From the NCBI GenBank assembly GCA_023400235.1, contig JAEXFI010000022.1, positions 1-57,410 on the forward strand: a DNA stretch of 57,410 nucleotides, written 5' to 3'. Each line of letters begins with the position of its first letter. Within the stretch, counting starts at the first letter, position 1. The stretch comes from Bacillota bacterium (GTDB taxonomy: Bacteria; Bacillota; Clostridia; Acetivibrionales; DSM-1351). Positions 8,283 to 16,352 of this stretch are shown in pieces. The position numbers were made by a program, and so were the translations under genes. The notes under the pieces are model-generated. The model worked only from the letters and a program-made list of their open reading frames with translations, did no database searches and was not told where the DNA came from.

Positions 8283-8477
8283 ATGATTACAAAGGACTGG
8301 TCAATAACCGATATAGTAGAGAAATATCCTGAGGCGGCGGATGTGCTCCTGAACCACGGAATGCACTGCTTCGGCTGTATGGCTGCAAGATTTGAAAATA
8401 TTGAACAGGGAGCGCTTGCTCACGGAATTAATGTTGACGAATTGATGAAGGAAATAAATGCTGCCGTTAAGCAATAA
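8283..8477 (+). CDS. DUF1858 small redox-disulfide domain protein
   Basis: 64 residues. ATG 8283 is chosen because AGGAGG at 8269-8274 is correctly spaced; the GTG at 8274 overlaps the ribosome site. The DUF1858 pattern is complete: SITDIVEKYPEAADVLLNHGMHCFGCMAA. The CFGC pair is the probable redox-active disulfide or metal site. These domains occur alone or joined to hybrid-cluster and nitroreductase-like proteins in anaerobes. The exact role is not established. It is monocistronic with its own strong terminator. Confidence 0.88.
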   Translation: MITKDWSITDIVEKYPEAADVLLNHGMHCFGCMAARFENIEQGALAHGINVDELMKEINAAVKQ

Positions 8478-8495
8478 CATTAATTCAGCAGACTA

Positions 8496-8545
8496 AAAAG
8501 AGAGTGCGGCAAGGGTTTGGCTTGAGCTTGCGCACTCTCTTTTAT
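8496..8545 (+). terminator. Intrinsic terminator of the DUF1858 gene
   Basis: AAAAGAGAGTGCG (8496-8508) pairs with CGCACTCTCTTTT (8531-8543), a 13-bp stem followed by a T-rich run. It may also serve the convergent HsmA-type gene. Confidence 0.9.
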
Positions 8546-8588
8546 TTATTTTACAAAATACCTCAAAGCAACGAAGTGCCGGGACAAA

Positions 8589-8957
8589 TCAGCGGGACAT
8601 TCCCATTATTGCACCGGATATAAATGGTATCAGCCATATTATCCAAACCACAATGCTGAATCTGTGAAAAACAGACTTGATTTTTCTGTTGTTTTTAAGC
8701 AGTACATAGGAGGCCCACAATGCGTGAACCAGCATAAGCATAATGGCCAGCAGACCTGTAAGCCCATGAAAGTTAAATTTGAAACCGCCATCTGCCAGCC
8801 TGCTCATAAGGCTTGTACCAACCGTGTCAAAGCCAAGCCCTATCCAGAACAGGGCCAGATGCCACTTTTTCAGGATTCCCTGGATTTTTTCTCCCCAAAC
8901 GCCAACCGAATAAAAGACCAGTGCAAGGTTAATAGAAATTACTGCGTATAAAAGCAT
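8589..8957 (-). CDS. HsmA/TIGR03987-family small membrane protein
   Basis: 122 residues. ATG 8957 (MLLYAVISIN) is preferred because the GGGAGG inside the longer frame from 8969 is its ribosome site. Four hydrophobic helices are visible (about 1-22, 33-52, 63-88, 100-120), with conserved-looking charged turns (GVWGEKIQGILKKWHLALFWIGLGFDT; FNFHGLTGLLAIMLMLVHALWA). The two helix-embedded His residues could bind haem, as in small cytochrome-like proteins, but that is speculative. The family has no settled function. Confidence 0.75.
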   Translation of the reverse strand: MLLYAVISINLALVFYSVGVWGEKIQGILKKWHLALFWIGLGFDTVGTSLMSRLADGGFKFNFHGLTGLLAIMLMLVHALWASYVLLKNNRKIKSVFHRFSIVVWIIWLIPFISGAIMGMSR

Positions 8958-9109
8958 AAATCCTCCCATGAATGTTGATAAATAGTATAATATAATATAC
9001 AGGCAGTACAGAGCATGATTTTATGGTTTATCAGCTAATGAATAATATGTGTATTATAAACAAAACTATTTTAAATTGGCAATATATAAAATATAAATGG
9101 AGTAAATAT

Positions 9110-9334
9110 ATGGACAACGATGTTAATCCCGAAATAATGGATAAGCTCACAAAGGTATGCATTTGTAAGGCTGTATCCAGAGCTTCCATAAAGAAGGCAA
9201 TTCAAAACGGAGCCGGGACACTGCTGGAGGTTCAGCAGGTGACCGGTGCGGGAAGCGGACCTTGCGGAGGCAGACGGTGCACCTTGAAGATATTGGAGCT
9301 GCTAGAGGCAGAGGGCTCCAAACAGCAGCTGTAA
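9110..9334 (+). CDS. BFD-like [2Fe-2S]-binding protein
   Basis: 74 residues. ATG 9110 is chosen because GGAG at 9099-9102 is well placed and the preceding 29 codons are AT-rich and unlike protein. The four-cysteine pattern CIC ... CGGRRC matches the bacterioferritin-associated ferredoxin domain, which binds a [2Fe-2S] cluster. Free-standing BFD proteins donate electrons in iron release or serve as small ferredoxins. No bacterioferritin gene lies nearby, so the partner is unknown. Confidence 0.82.
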   Translation: MDNDVNPEIMDKLTKVCICKAVSRASIKKAIQNGAGTLLEVQQVTGAGSGPCGGRRCTLKILELLEAEGSKQQL

Positions 9335-9353
9335 ATCACAGGCTGCTGTTTGG
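9318..9353. terminator. Long hairpin overlapping the end of the BFD-like gene
   Basis: CCAAACAGCAGC (9318-9329) pairs perfectly with GCTGCTGTTTGG (9342-9353). The stem spans the stop codon at 9332-9334 between convergent genes. No T-run follows on either strand, so it may be a Rho-type or mRNA-end stabilising structure, not a classic intrinsic terminator. Confidence 0.5.
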
Positions 9354-9374
9354 GCATCCGGGTCAATCCACCCG

Positions 9375-10427
9375 TTAAAACAGGAATATTACTGCAAAAT
9401 AAATGATCAGCAGGCCTATGCCTATGGGAAGCCCTATTTTAGCCCACTCTCTGCTTTTGATGTTCAGCTTGCCTGCTGAAATAATATTGGGTATATTACC
9501 CGGAATAAGCATGCCGCCGCTGAGCAGCAGTCCCATAAGAATAGCCTGTACCTGCTTGAGGCTCATTGCCGGACTCACTTCGGCTGCCGCCAGTGTTGCA
9601 TTGTCAAGAACTGCCGAGGACATGTTTATCCAGTACAGGATTCGGCTGTCCAGCTGTATGATATAGGTGTTTATAAGAGGCTTGAACCCTGAGCCCAACA
9701 GCTCCAGCGCTATTATGAACAGGAATATTTTAAAGGCTCTCATAAACACATCCTTCAGGCTTTCTGCCTGTGCTATGTTTTTCTCCTCCAGATTAAAGCT
9801 TTCCTCCTTCTCTGCCGGTTCGTCGTTTGTCTCTTTCCGGGAGGCAATGAAAGCTCCTAAAAGCCCCATAACGATTACTCCCGGTATTACATAAGCCCCG
9901 ATATTCCTGGTGAGATAAAAGAAATCTGCCTTTAAGGCGGAGACCACGATTGTAGACAGGGGCTCTCCTATGGGGGTCAATGCAGCTCCCAGTCCGATGG
10001 AGAAACAGGCTGTTACAGTCAGAATAACCTTGCGTGTATGTTTAAGCGGAAGAACATGTATGATTTCCACAAGAATAAGCGCTGCAATTATTGCAGTAAT
10101 TAAGCTTGAGAGAAAGCCCAGGAGGACTATCAGCAGGAAAACGAACAGGGCCAGGGGCATCTTGCCGGTAACAAAGCCCACAAAGCCTTTGATTTTCTTG
10201 ACGGAAATCCTGAAAATCAAACCGGCCACCAGCACCGCAGCCGTAATGAAATATAAAAGGTAGTTCATAAATATATGCTCTGCCAGGTGCAGGGAAAGTG
10301 TACCTGATATGATGGTTGCAGCCAACCCCATTACAAGAAGGAAATACTCCAGGTTATGCTCTATTCTCCTGAAGGAAAAGGGCAGTACCAGTATTAGTGC
10401 CAAAACTATGATTAGTCCGATTATCAT
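9375..10427 (-). CDS. DUF1646-family cation-transporter-like membrane protein
   Basis: 350 residues. ATG 10427 (MIIGLIIVL) is preceded by GGAGG at seven bases. The longer frame to 10526 adds a non-hydrophobic stretch lacking a ribosome site. About ten transmembrane helices are visible. The conserved region SIGLGAALTPIGEPLSTIVVSALK recalls the re-entrant loops of the ion transporter superfamily (NhaD/ArsB-like), and a second such region lies near NMSSAVLDNATLAAAEVSP. DUF1646 genes are controlled by the Na+-I riboswitch class in many Clostridia, which fits a Na+ exporter. The riboswitch-like leader and small peptide upstream support this. Confidence 0.82.
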   Translation of the reverse strand: MIIGLIIVLALILVLPFSFRRIEHNLEYFLLVMGLAATIISGTLSLHLAEHIFMNYLLYFITAAVLVAGLIFRISVKKIKGFVGFVTGKMPLALFVFLLIVLLGFLSSLITAIIAALILVEIIHVLPLKHTRKVILTVTACFSIGLGAALTPIGEPLSTIVVSALKADFFYLTRNIGAYVIPGVIVMGLLGAFIASRKETNDEPAEKEESFNLEEKNIAQAESLKDVFMRAFKIFLFIIALELLGSGFKPLINTYIIQLDSRILYWINMSSAVLDNATLAAAEVSPAMSLKQVQAILMGLLLSGGMLIPGNIPNIISAGKLNIKSREWAKIGLPIGIGLLIIYFAVIFLF

Positions 10428-10541
10428 TACAAACCTCCACAATTTTTTCTCTGCTATCGGGTGAAATCGTACACCGGATGCGACTGTTTTATTAATTTTA
10501 ATTATTACGCATACCGGATAATTCACCGGCAGGCTTAGATT

Positions 10542-10634
10542 TTATTTCATAACATTTGCAACAATGAGTACAATTATTACTGCTGCTATTAAATAGCCCA
10601 GAACAAACAGCAAATTCTTTTTTAAGTTATCCAT
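10542..10634 (-). CDS. 30-residue single-helix membrane peptide
   Basis: ATG at 10634 follows a near-perfect AAGGAGGTG site, and TAA is at 10544-10542. The peptide starts MDNLKKN, has one hydrophobic helix (LLFVLGYLIAAVIIVLIVA) and ends NVMK. It lies between the riboswitch-like leader and the DUF1646 gene in the same direction, so it is probably the first gene of that operon. It could be a small transporter subunit or regulator, as with KdpF-type peptides. I see no recognisable family, and translation itself is inferred from the ribosome site. Confidence 0.65.
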   Translation of the reverse strand: MDNLKKNLLFVLGYLIAAVIIVLIVANVMK

Positions 10635-10671
10635 ACCCGCACCTCCTTAAACACATAATACGGCTGTGGAC

Positions 10672-10777
10672 AAAAAAAAGCGGGAAGCTCGTCAAAAACG
10701 AGCTTCCCACCCCAGAAGCCTTTAGTCATCTTGAAAGCAGAAAATCTGCTCAACCGAAAAACCAACTGTATGAAATT
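10672..10777 (-). ncRNA. Riboswitch-like leader with terminator, Na+-I (DUF1646 motif) candidate
   Basis: On the minus strand a sigma-A promoter (10812-10784) starts a leader near 10777. A hairpin AGCAGA/TCTGCT lies at 10750-10736. An intrinsic terminator follows: GGGAAGCTCG/CGAGCTTCCC arms at 10708-10682 and a U-run at 10679-10672. The upstream GCTTC (10719-10715) can pair with GAAGC (10706-10702) of the terminator arm, giving an antiterminator. The gene context fits the DUF1646 motif, reported as a Na+-sensing riboswitch class. I could not check the aptamer consensus from memory, so the ligand is inferred from the neighbour. Confidence 0.6.
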
Positions 10778-10783
10778 GTACCC

Positions 10784-10812
10784 ATTATAACACCAGAAAC
10801 CACAGAGTTCAA
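10784..10812 (-). promoter_or_regulatory. Sigma-A promoter of the DUF1646 operon
   Basis: Read on the minus strand, TTGAAC (10812-10807) and TATAAT (10789-10784) are separated by 17 bases. Transcription would begin near 10777, about 140 bases before the 30-residue peptide. Confidence 0.8.
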
Positions 10813-10982
10813 GTTTGACAGCATATAATTTACCTTTTCAACAAATTCATAAAGTCAATTGCGGTTGAACCCTTTGGCCTAAAACCCAAACTATCCGCTT
10901 TCAGCAGTTAGTAATTGACTTGAATTGAAAAGTAATTCCTATTGACTATTGAGAGCAAATGGTATAAATTAAAGTTAGTAGA

Positions 10983-11014
10983 TTACTAAATTACTGAATT
11001 ACTAGATTACTAAA
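10983..11014 (+). repeat. Four tandem 8-base repeats
   Basis: TTACTAAA, TTACTGAA, TTACTAGA and TTACTAAA are consecutive, ending 16 bases before the next start codon and just before its ribosome site. They lie downstream of a TTGACT/TATAAA-like promoter (about 10943-10970), so they would be in the 5' leader. They could be a regulator-binding array or a slippage-prone tract. Confidence 0.7.
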
Positions 11015-11030
11015 TGTACAGGAGAATTTT

Positions 11031-11513
11031 ATGAAAATACCAACAAATTTAAAGCATAAGCCTGTAATTGTATCAGAAAATTATGAGCAGGTTGATGGCA
11101 GATATGCATATAACACTGATGCCAAAGGGCTTTCACTGGGACTGGCTCAATGGAATGACCGCGGTAAGGTAGATATTTCCGCGAAGGTGTGGAGATTCAC
11201 CGGAGAAAAATGGTCCAGACAGTCGGAGGAGCTTCCTCTGCATCGTGTACTTGATCTGGCCATTCTAGTGGCAAGAACCCGACTGTACTTCAGGGAGGAT
11301 GCCTACAGGCACCCGGAGCTTTATGACGGCGAAAAGCCGGTAATTGACAGGGTTGGGCTGCAGGGAGATGCCATGACGGTATCTGTTTGTACTGAAAACG
11401 AAAAAATAAATGAGGATATTAAGCTGTTCAGCCAGGCACTGAGCAATGATGACGAACTTATTGGAGAACGCTTAAGTACCTTGTCCAGAATTTTGAAGGA
11501 GATGGGATATTGA
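11031..11513 (+). CDS. DUF6530-like protein of unknown function
   Basis: 160 residues, ATG 11031 preceded by AGGAGAATTTT. It is a soluble protein with a LSLGLAQWNDRGKVDISAKVWR stretch and the helix LPLHRVLDLAILVARTRLYFREDAYR. It resembles the DUF6530 family of clostridial hypothetical proteins, whose function is unknown. The stop overlaps the TTG start of the GIY-YIG gene (TTGA at 11510-11513), so the two are coupled. The family assignment is from memory of the pattern and is moderate. Confidence 0.6.
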   Translation: MKIPTNLKHKPVIVSENYEQVDGRYAYNTDAKGLSLGLAQWNDRGKVDISAKVWRFTGEKWSRQSEELPLHRVLDLAILVARTRLYFREDAYRHPELYDGEKPVIDRVGLQGDAMTVSVCTENEKINEDIKLFSQALSNDDELIGERLSTLSRILKEMGY

Positions 11514-11887
11514 TAATGGATAAAGCGCGTAAAAAAGAGCTCCAGCAGGAATATGCAAATACAAAGCAGCCAATGGGTGTATTCATCGTACGCGGTAAAA
11601 GCAATAACAAGTGCTATATTCAGGCAACGCCGGATTTAAAGGGAGTAATGAATGGCACCTATGTCAGATTGCTCAACAGCAGACATCCAAACAGGGAATT
11701 GCAGAAGGAATGGAATGAGCTGGGTGAAGAGAGCTTTGTTATAGAGATTTTAGAACAGCTACCATATGATGAAAAGGACCAGGAAAAGGAAGATTATTCC
11801 CAGGAGCTTGCCCTGCTGCAAATCATATGGGAAGAAAAGCTGGCAGGTGAGGATAAGATATTTTATATGAAGAGGCTTACCTTATAG
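11510..11887 (+). CDS. GIY-YIG-like nuclease-fold protein
   Basis: 125 residues, starting at TTG 11510 with AAGGAG eight bases upstream; ATG 11516 is an alternative. The N-terminal half carries a GVFIVR strand followed by NNKCYIQATPDLKGVMN, the place where GIY and YIG-type strands occur. The motif HPNRELQKEWNELGEESFVIEILEQL is characteristic of the GIY-YIG family seen in phage and clostridial genomes. Canonical catalytic Tyr residues are not all preserved, so activity is uncertain. It is coupled to the DUF6530-like gene and may act with it. Confidence 0.65.
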   Translation: MIMDKARKKELQQEYANTKQPMGVFIVRGKSNNKCYIQATPDLKGVMNGTYVRLLNSRHPNRELQKEWNELGEESFVIEILEQLPYDEKDQEKEDYSQELALLQIIWEEKLAGEDKIFYMKRLTL

Positions 11888-11989
11888 CAGTTGATAAATA
11901 AGGTGTTAACGTCCTTTTACAAATTTCGTCACAATAGATGAATTCAAGACATATTATGTAAACGAAGGAATGTAAAGGAGTTGATTATT

Positions 11990-12730
11990 ATGGCTGGAAT
12001 TCCTGTATTTCAGGATTCACCCGATAACCTAAAATCATTACAGTACGGTTATGACGGAACCACAGTCAGAACCTTAAAGCTTGATACCAGCGGAAGGCAG
12101 GTTATTGCAACCGATATTGGAACCTCAGTTGAGGTCAGTGCCACAGACCTGGATATCAGAAATCTTTCAAATACCCAGGACAATATAGTAGTTTATGGAA
12201 ATGACGGCACGGATAATAAGGCTTTAAAAACAGATACCAGCGGAAGGCAGATAATTGCCACTGATGTGGGAACCGCCATAGAGGTCAGTGCCACAGACCT
12301 GGATATCAGAAATCTATCAAATACCCAGGACAATATCGTGGTATACGGTAACGACGGCACCGATAACAGAGCGTTAAAGACAGATGCTACAGGCATACTT
12401 CAGGTGGCTTACACCAAAATCTTCACAAATGCAACCCAGAATATTACAACAGCAAATAGTTATGCAGGCTCAACAGCACGGGATATTTCACTTCAGAGCC
12501 AATACTCTTTCTTTGTAAACAACACAGGTGCAAATTCAGCTACGGCAAAGGTACAGATAAGTCCTGACAACACCCTGTGGATAGATGACAGCACGGAGTT
12601 CGAGGTGGCTGCAGGCGAAGCAGCCATATTGTCACCCTCCAGATTTGCGAATTATGTTAGAGTAGCATATAAATCAACGGTGGCAGATTCAAGTACCACT
12701 GCGGATATTATTTATCAGGCACAGTCATAA
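11990..12730 (+). CDS. DUF6385-type repeat protein
   Basis: 246 residues from ATG 11990, with AAGGAG nine bases upstream; TTG 11981 is an alternative. The N-terminal half contains two near-identical 50-residue repeats, from DTSGRQVIATDIGTSVEV to GNDGTDNKALK, then a partial third unit (NDGTDNRALKTDATG). The C-terminal 100 residues (YAGSTARDISLQSQYSFFVNN ... YVRVAYKS) match the beta-rich DUF6385 domain found in spore-forming Clostridia. There is no signal peptide, which would be compatible with a spore-surface or intracellular filamentous protein. The function is unknown. It is followed by a 9-bp hairpin (12773-12781 with 12804-12812). Confidence 0.7.
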   Translation: MAGIPVFQDSPDNLKSLQYGYDGTTVRTLKLDTSGRQVIATDIGTSVEVSATDLDIRNLSNTQDNIVVYGNDGTDNKALKTDTSGRQIIATDVGTAIEVSATDLDIRNLSNTQDNIVVYGNDGTDNRALKTDATGILQVAYTKIFTNATQNITTANSYAGSTARDISLQSQYSFFVNNTGANSATAKVQISPDNTLWIDDSTEFEVAAGEAAILSPSRFANYVRVAYKSTVADSSTTADIIYQAQS

Positions 12731-13253
12731 GGTATCGCTTAAGGCTTATGAACCTGGCCGGGTAACAGAACGGAAGCATGGCGGACTGCCCAGAAGCAGT
12801 TAACCATGCTTCTGTGATCAAACTCAAACTATCGGCCTTCAGCCCATAGTAATTAACTTCTTTACAATCAGGTGGCAATGATATATCATACTAAATGCAG
12901 AATGGCGTTTACATAAAATCTGAAAATTAATAAATCAACACTTTTTTATGCTCATAATCTCAAGTAAAACAATGGTTACACAACTTAACAAAAATATGCC
13001 GGCACAACTGCGGAATTAAGAAGCTGTACAATATTTGGTACAATTTTTACACAATTATGATTAAAGTGGTAATTAGGTGGTATTTATATACTAAATATTA
13101 ATCTTATAATTTCCATAAATATTGTATGAATTTACATGTCAAAAACTTAACAATTTTATTGATTGTTTAGTGGTTCTTTGCTAAAATTGTAACAGGAAAT
13201 GTAGAATAATGTTGAAAAATGTAATTTATTAGATAATGCTGCTGGAGGAAAAT
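12731..13253 (+). other. Gene-free stretch before the electron-transfer locus
   Basis: It holds the hairpin GAAGCATGG/CCATGCTTC (12773-12812). A motif CAAACTATCGGCCTTCAGC (12825-12843) also occurs, slightly changed, at 10887-10905 upstream of the DUF6530-like gene. AT-rich DNA and a promoter at 13159-13187 follow. No ORF of protein-like composition is present. Confidence 0.6.
13159..13187 (+). promoter_or_regulatory. Candidate sigma-A promoter of the ndh2 operon
   Basis: TTGATT (13159-13164) and TAAAAT (13182-13187) are 17 bases apart, about 66 bases before the ndh2 start codon. It is the best-spaced pair in this gap. Confidence 0.6.
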
Positions 13254-15344
13254 ATGAAAAAAAATATTTTGGTTATCGGAGCTGGGTATGCGGGTATACT
13301 TACAGCAAAGAAGCTGGCAAAAAAGTTTAAGAAAAACGATGCCGTAGCTATAACGATTATTGATAAGAACCCATTCCATACAATGCTTACAGAATTGCAT
13401 GAGGTGGCTGCAAACCGTGTTGATGAGGACAGCATCAAAATAAGCCTGAAAAAGGTATTTGCCGGCAGGAAGGTAAATGTGGTGCTTGACACTGTCAAAA
13501 ACATAGACTTTGATAACCACACCGTAGTTGGAGAAAATAACAGGTATGATTATGAGTATCTGGTTATTGCAGCAGGCTCAAAGCCGACTTTCTTTGGTGT
13601 TCCCGGCGCAGAAGAGCATACTCATAAGCTTTGGTCTTATGATGATGCGGTGAAATTGAAGGATCATATTCACAATTGCTTCAGAAAGGCTGCAACAGAA
13701 ACCAATATTGAGAAGAAAAAGCTGTTATTGTCCTTCTATGTAGTTGGTGCCGGCTTTACCGGCGTTGAAATGGTGGGAGAACTTGCTGAATATGTACCCT
13801 TTCTTTGTGAAAAATATGAGATAGACAGGGAATTGGTGGAGCTGGTAAATGTTGATGTGCTCCAAAGAGCAGTACCAATTTTGCCTGATAAGCTGTCGGA
13901 TAAGGTTGAAAGGCGTCTGGAAAAAATGGGCGTTAAGATGATGCTCAATTCAGGTGTCTGCGCCGTAGGTGAAGACTTCATAGAGGTTAAGAAGAACAGC
14001 CAGTGTACCAGATACAGTGCTGGAACTGTTATTTGGACAGCAGGTATTGAAGGTTCGGATATTACCAATGAAGCTGCTCAGAATTTACAGTCCGTGGGCA
14101 GGGGACGTATTAAAACCGATTCATTTCTGAGATCTTTGGATAACGAAAAAGTATATGTTGTAGGCGACAATATGTTTTACATTCCTGAGGGGGAAGAAAG
14201 ACCTGTTCCTCAGATGGTAGAAAATTGTGAGCATAGTGCGGCCACATGTGCTAATAATATACATTGTGCGATTACAGGAAAAGGAGAGATGGAGGTTTAC
14301 AAACCGTCCTTCCACGGTGTAATGGTATGTGTGGGCGGGCGCTACGGAGTGGCGAGAGTCGGACTGCCAAATCACATGTTCAATTTGCCATCCTTCTTTG
14401 CAATGTTTGCAAAGCACTTTATTAACATTATTTATTTTGTACAGGTATTGGGCTGGAATAAAATATTCAGTTATATAAGGCATGAGTTTTTCACCATAAG
14501 AAATTGCAGGAGCTTTGTGGGCGGACACTTTTCAAACAGGACTCCAAGCTTCCTGCTGGTAGCTTTAAGAGTCTGGCTTGGGGCAGTATGGCTCTTTGAA
14601 GGAATAATGAAAATAGTTGAGGGCTGGCTGTCGGCTCCCAAGCTGACAGGCTTTTTCGGAGGAGCAACCACCTGGTATAACAGCATTTTGGGAGTTGCAC
14701 AAAAAACAGCCGAAGCAGGTGCCGCAGGTGCAGCCACAAGTACTGCTGCCGCAAGCACGGTGCAGGGCGCAGTCGACGCAGTATCCTCTGCGACCGGAGC
14801 TGCGGAAAGTACAGTCAAGGCCGTTACCGATGCGGTAAGTGCCGCCACCGGCGCAGCTACAGACGGTACTGTGCAGGAGGCTGTAAAATCCATTGGAACA
14901 GCAATTATGAACTTTGATTTTCTTGGACTGTTCCGTTTGATATTTGTAAGCGGCAAGGATTTGTCCCACTCGGTTATAGGTGATTATGCCTTTAAGATTG
15001 ATGTACCTTTGATGAACGATTTCCTTAAGAGCTTTGTGCTGCCCCACGATTCAGTGCAGGTATTCATGCAGAGCTTTATAGTTATCGCCGAGATACTCAT
15101 CGGCCTGGCGTTAATAGGAGGACTGTTCACTACTCCGGCTTCAGCCTTATCTCTGGTACTGCAGTTCATGTTCGTGTGTACTACCGGACTATATCTGGGA
15201 ACCTTCTGGATGATATTTGCTGCAATAGCTGTTTTAATAGGTGCCGGAAGAACCTTTGGCTTGGATTACTATGCAATGCCGTTCTTGAAAAAACAATGGA
15301 AGAGACTACCTATTGTAAGAAGGTTGTATATTTATAATGATTAA
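13254..15344 (+). CDS. ndh2: Type II NADH dehydrogenase with C-terminal membrane domain (Ndh2, EET type)
   Basis: 696 residues from ATG 13254, with GGAGG five bases upstream. Residues 1-400 are a pyridine nucleotide-disulfide oxidoreductase: FAD-binding GAGYAG, NADH-binding VVGAGFTGVEMVGELAEY, and FAD site VYVVGDN followed by PQMVENCEHSA, where ordinary NDH-2 has the quinone motif. A DoxX-like multi-helix membrane domain (about 440-690) follows, interrupted by an Ala-rich segment (about 485-550). The FAD domain plus membrane tail is the arrangement of Listeria Ndh2, which passes NADH electrons to a dedicated demethylmenaquinone for extracellular electron transfer. It overlaps dmkB by eight bases. 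The neighbouring dmk, eet, ppl and fmn genes make the assignment firm. Confidence 0.9.
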   Translation: MKKNILVIGAGYAGILTAKKLAKKFKKNDAVAITIIDKNPFHTMLTELHEVAANRVDEDSIKISLKKVFAGRKVNVVLDTVKNIDFDNHTVVGENNRYDYEYLVIAAGSKPTFFGVPGAEEHTHKLWSYDDAVKLKDHIHNCFRKAATETNIEKKKLLLSFYVVGAGFTGVEMVGELAEYVPFLCEKYEIDRELVELVNVDVLQRAVPILPDKLSDKVERRLEKMGVKMMLNSGVCAVGEDFIEVKKNSQCTRYSAGTVIWTAGIEGSDITNEAAQNLQSVGRGRIKTDSFLRSLDNEKVYVVGDNMFYIPEGEERPVPQMVENCEHSAATCANNIHCAITGKGEMEVYKPSFHGVMVCVGGRYGVARVGLPNHMFNLPSFFAMFAKHFINIIYFVQVLGWNKIFSYIRHEFFTIRNCRSFVGGHFSNRTPSFLLVALRVWLGAVWLFEGIMKIVEGWLSAPKLTGFFGGATTWYNSILGVAQKTAEAGAAGAATSTAAASTVQGAVDAVSSATGAAESTVKAVTDAVSAATGAATDGTVQEAVKSIGTAIMNFDFLGLFRLIFVSGKDLSHSVIGDYAFKIDVPLMNDFLKSFVLPHDSVQVFMQSFIVIAEILIGLALIGGLFTTPASALSLVLQFMFVCTTGLYLGTFWMIFAAIAVLIGAGRTFGLDYYAMPFLKKQWKRLPIVRRLYIYND

Positions 15345-16335
15345 TGAAAACATTGAGTTTATAGCTTATGACGGAGCCCTGGACATGGTCAGGGATAAGG
15401 TTGACAAGGCCCTTTCCACGGCACCCGTCATTATCCGTAAATATACCGGGCATTTGACAGCCTCTGCGGGCAAACATATCCGGGCTGTCTCACTGCTCAT
15501 ATGTGCTCAGAACAGAGAAGGCAAAATACATGTCAATGCCGTCAGCTTTGCTGCAGCTATTGAATTGCTGCACCTGGCAACCCTGGTCCATGATGACGTC
15601 ATGGACAATGCAGGCATCAGACGGGGCAGGGTTACACTGCAAAAAAAGTACGGCAGGAAGACCGCAGTCATATGCGGGGATTATTTATTCAGTGTGGCAC
15701 TGAAAATGGCTGCATCGGTTCCAAACAAAGAGGATTATATAAAATTGAACATGCCGGATTACATCAGCAGAGTTTGCCTGGGAGAGCTGAACCAGCATAT
15801 TAACAACGGCTTTTTGGATTTGTCTGCGTATCAGTATTTTAAAATCATTTCAGGTAAAACGGCGGCACTGTTTGAAGCTTCATTTTGTGCGGGAGCAATT
15901 TTAAGCGGGTATGATTCTGAACACCCTGACGGAAAGGATTGTCAGCCGAATACTGAAACAATAGCAAAATACATGCGGCTGGGTAAATATGCGGGCATGA
16001 TTTTTCAGATTCAGGATGACTGCATGGACTTTGAAAAAACCCCGGAGATAGCTAAAAAGCCTGTTCAATCCGATTTCCAGCAGGGAGTCATTACACTGCC
16101 CCTTATATATGCCTTTAAGAAAATGCTTGGGCTGAAGGAGAAGGCCGACATGAATGAGCTTACCCAGGAGGAATTAAAAGCAGCGGTGACTCAGTCGGGC
16201 GGACTGGCTTACACACATACCATAGCCGGAAGGTATTATGATAAAGCACTAAAAATAATTGACCAGCTTGATATTTCCGCCGATAAAAGGTCAAAGCTTA
16301 TATATGTTCTTGACAAGGCATATGGAAAATCCTAA
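15337..16335 (+). CDS. dmkB: Polyprenyl diphosphate synthase for EET quinone
   Basis: 332 residues, overlapping ndh2. The trans-prenyltransferase hallmarks are present: first aspartate-rich motif LVHDDVMD (about residue 85) with GIRRG following, the G-x-K pair around KTAALFEASF, and the second motif FQIQDDCMDF (about 228). It would make the isoprenoid tail of the quinone used by Ndh2. Gene order and overlap match DmkB of the Listeria electron transfer locus. Chain length cannot be read from the sequence. A general heptaprenyl synthase role is the alternative. Confidence 0.88.
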   Translation: MINENIEFIAYDGALDMVRDKVDKALSTAPVIIRKYTGHLTASAGKHIRAVSLLICAQNREGKIHVNAVSFAAAIELLHLATLVHDDVMDNAGIRRGRVTLQKKYGRKTAVICGDYLFSVALKMAASVPNKEDYIKLNMPDYISRVCLGELNQHINNGFLDLSAYQYFKIISGKTAALFEASFCAGAILSGYDSEHPDGKDCQPNTETIAKYMRLGKYAGMIFQIQDDCMDFEKTPEIAKKPVQSDFQQGVITLPLIYAFKKMLGLKEKADMNELTQEELKAAVTQSGGLAYTHTIAGRYYDKALKIIDQLDISADKRSKLIYVLDKAYGKS

Positions 16336-16352
16336 CTTACAGGTGAAGAAAA

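Noticed and set aside
9318..9353. Classic intrinsic terminator
   Set aside because: The 12-bp stem is perfect but no T-run follows on either strand, so I list it only as a hairpin at a convergent gene end.
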